A stretch of 64,000 nt of DNA, from the NCBI RefSeq assembly GCF_900103135.1, contig NZ_FNGO01000011.1, forward strand, positions 1 through 64,000. Direction: 5' to 3'. The position numbers and the translations under genes were made by a program. The notes under the pieces are model-generated. The model did no database searches and was not told the DNA's origin. It was given only the letters and a program-made list of their open reading frames with translations. Source of the stretch: Halarsenatibacter silvermanii. GTDB lineage: Bacteria > Bacillota > Halanaerobiia > Halanaerobiales > Halarsenatibacteraceae. Positions 63,136 to 64,000 of the stretch are shown here, in pieces (the stretch's first letter is position 1; each line of letters opens with the position of its first letter).

Positions 63136-64000
63136 ATGTCTGATGAACTGACCCCGATGATGAAGCAGTATAAGTCGTTGAAAAAAGAATACGACGACTG
63201 TATTTTGTTTTTCAGGCTGGGAGATTTTTATGAAGTTTTTGAGAAAGATGCCAAAATAGCAGCCAGACTTCTGGATATCGCGCTGACTTCCCGCAATAAA
63301 GGGTCTGATGGAGATATTCCGATGGCCGGCGTTCCGGCCAAGTCGGCTTCTTCATATATAGCAACCTTGATAGAAAAAGGCCATAAAGTAGCGGTATGCG
63401 AGCAGATGGAAGATGCTTCCGAAGCCTCGGGCCTGGTGGATAGAGATGTTGTGAGGGTGATAACCCCCGGTACAATTATTGAGGATGAGATGCTCCCCGA
63501 AAACAAAAACAATTATCTTGCTTCAATTTTTATCCAGGGAGATAATTATGGTTTCTCTTTTCTGGATATATCCACTGGAGAATTCTCGGTGACAGAGGTT
63601 TCCGAATTCGAAACCATCTCCGATGAGATAGACAGGCTGGAACCGAGTGAAATAATTATTGAAGAGCGATTGAAAGACATGGATGATTGGCAGGATATTA
63701 TAAAAAATCGCGATTTTCAGGTTTCGGAAGCGGAAGGGTTTAAAGTTAAAGAGGCTGAAGACCTTGTCGAGGATTTTTTCCAGATCAATTCGCTCCAGGC
63801 CTTTGGCTGTGAAGAGATGAAGGCCGGCCTGGCCGCTGCCGCTGAAATAATAAGTTACTCCCGGGAGACTCAAAAACAAACTCTCGATCATATAAAGTCG
63901 CTAAATCCTTATAATGTTTACGATTATATGGTTTTGGACGCTGCCACCAGAAGGAATCTGGAATTAACAGAAACCATTAGAAAGAAAAAACAGTCCGGTT
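63136..64000 (+). CDS. mutS: DNA mismatch repair protein MutS (5' part)
   Basis: MutS recognises mismatches. The visible 288 residues contain the mismatch-binding domain with FFRLGDFYEVFEKDA (the Phe-x-Glu wedge), TSRNKGSDGDIPMAGVPAKS, GHKVAVCEQMEDA and VRVITPGTI. The connector and the start of the lever domain (VLDAATRRNLELTET) follow. ATG 63136 follows GAGGTG; the ATG at 63131 is out of frame and closes at once. The gene runs off the window edge. Confidence 0.96.
   Translation, partial: MSDELTPMMKQYKSLKKEYDDCILFFRLGDFYEVFEKDAKIAARLLDIALTSRNKGSDGDIPMAGVPAKSASSYIATLIEKGHKVAVCEQMEDASEASGLVDRDVVRVITPGTIIEDEMLPENKNNYLASIFIQGDNYGFSFLDISTGEFSVTEVSEFETISDEIDRLEPSEIIIEERLKDMDDWQDIIKNRDFQVSEAEGFKVKEAEDLVEDFFQINSLQAFGCEEMKAGLAAAAEIISYSRETQKQTLDHIKSLNPYNVYDYMVLDAATRRNLELTETIRKKKQSG

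Noticed and set aside
1-64000. CRISPR array, toxin-antitoxin pair, restriction system or biosynthetic cluster
   Set aside because: No regularly spaced repeats and no matching gene families were found on either strand. The only repeated sequences noticed are the small mobile elements.

Overview
The window is 64 kb of dense bacterial chromosome, most like a halophilic anaerobic Firmicute of the Halanaerobiales type. This is inferred from gene order and protein style, not from a database search. The coding sequence is about 40-45% GC with very acidic proteins (long Glu/Asp runs in the S1 fusion, HU and UPF0182). Many genes open with TTG behind a strong GGAGG. The metabolic genes are anaerobe-like: pta-ackA, rubredoxin, ferritin, FabK, and an IspH-S1 fusion. 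Several gene strings match the Bacillus subtilis order (thiN-rpmB-yloU-yloV; rsmD-coaD-ylbL-ylbM-ylbN-rpmF-plsX; fabD-fabG-acpP-rnc; cmk-plsC-rpsA-der-plsY-gpsA-HU). No phage, CRISPR array, rRNA or tRNA was recognised.

Layout. 1-4.9 kb: tail of an unknown gene and a small unknown ORF, then an FMN riboswitch driving ribD-ribE-ribBA-ribH, with thiamine pyrophosphokinase at the end. 5-13.6 kb: rpmB (reverse), Asp23-family protein, FakA-like kinase and DegV protein, rsmD, coaD, a gamma-glutamyltransferase-like enzyme, a PDZ/Lon-like protease, and tmcAL (reverse). 14-16.2 kb: pta-ackA. 16.4-24.5 kb: yceD-rpmF, then the lipid operon plsX-fabH-fabK-fabD-fabG-acpP, a terminator, and fabF-rnc. 24.5-33.5 kb: AroH chorismate mutase, cmk, plsC, ispH-rpsA fusion, a DUF512 iron-sulfur protein, der, plsY, gpsA, HU. 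33.5-45.5 kb: class II photolyase (reverse), ferritin, an unknown protein, MTA/SAH deaminase, a UPF0182 membrane protein, a QueG-like enzyme, a TGS-type nucleoside kinase, a HAD nucleotidase (reverse), nth, a PPC-domain protein. 45.5-56.6 kb: SpoIID/TPR protein, MBL hydrolase, trmL, three tandem M42 peptidases, radical SAM protein, Clp-fold protease, Xer recombinase (reverse), glutaredoxin-like protein, cold-shock protein, nitroreductase. 56.6-64 kb: gyrA (reverse) and gyrB divergent, rubredoxin, miaB, and the first part of mutS.

Membrane lipid synthesis is the clearest theme. FakA with a DegV-type binding protein can phosphorylate fatty acids. PlsX makes acyl-phosphate from acyl-ACP produced by FabH/K/D/G/F. 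PlsY and PlsC acylate the glycerol-3-phosphate made by GpsA. All of these lie in this window.

The main unexplained feature is a family of small non-autonomous mobile elements. There are three intact copies (13600-13735, 47680-48003, 59107-59201) with near-identical arms, inverted ends and 8-bp target duplications, plus two remnants (4895-4911, 16262-16316). The copies differ only in modular interior blocks. The largest carries a GC-rich, strongly folded insert. Each intact copy lies just upstream of a gene and carries the same promoter-like TTGTTA-N17-TATAAG pair pointing at that gene. The 324-bp copy inserted exactly at the 3' end of the SpoIID gene and extends the protein by five residues. 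A second notable point is that the IspH-S1 gene has no ATG, GTG or TTG that preserves its essential first cysteine. An ATA codon behind a perfect Shine-Dalgarno sequence appears to be the start.
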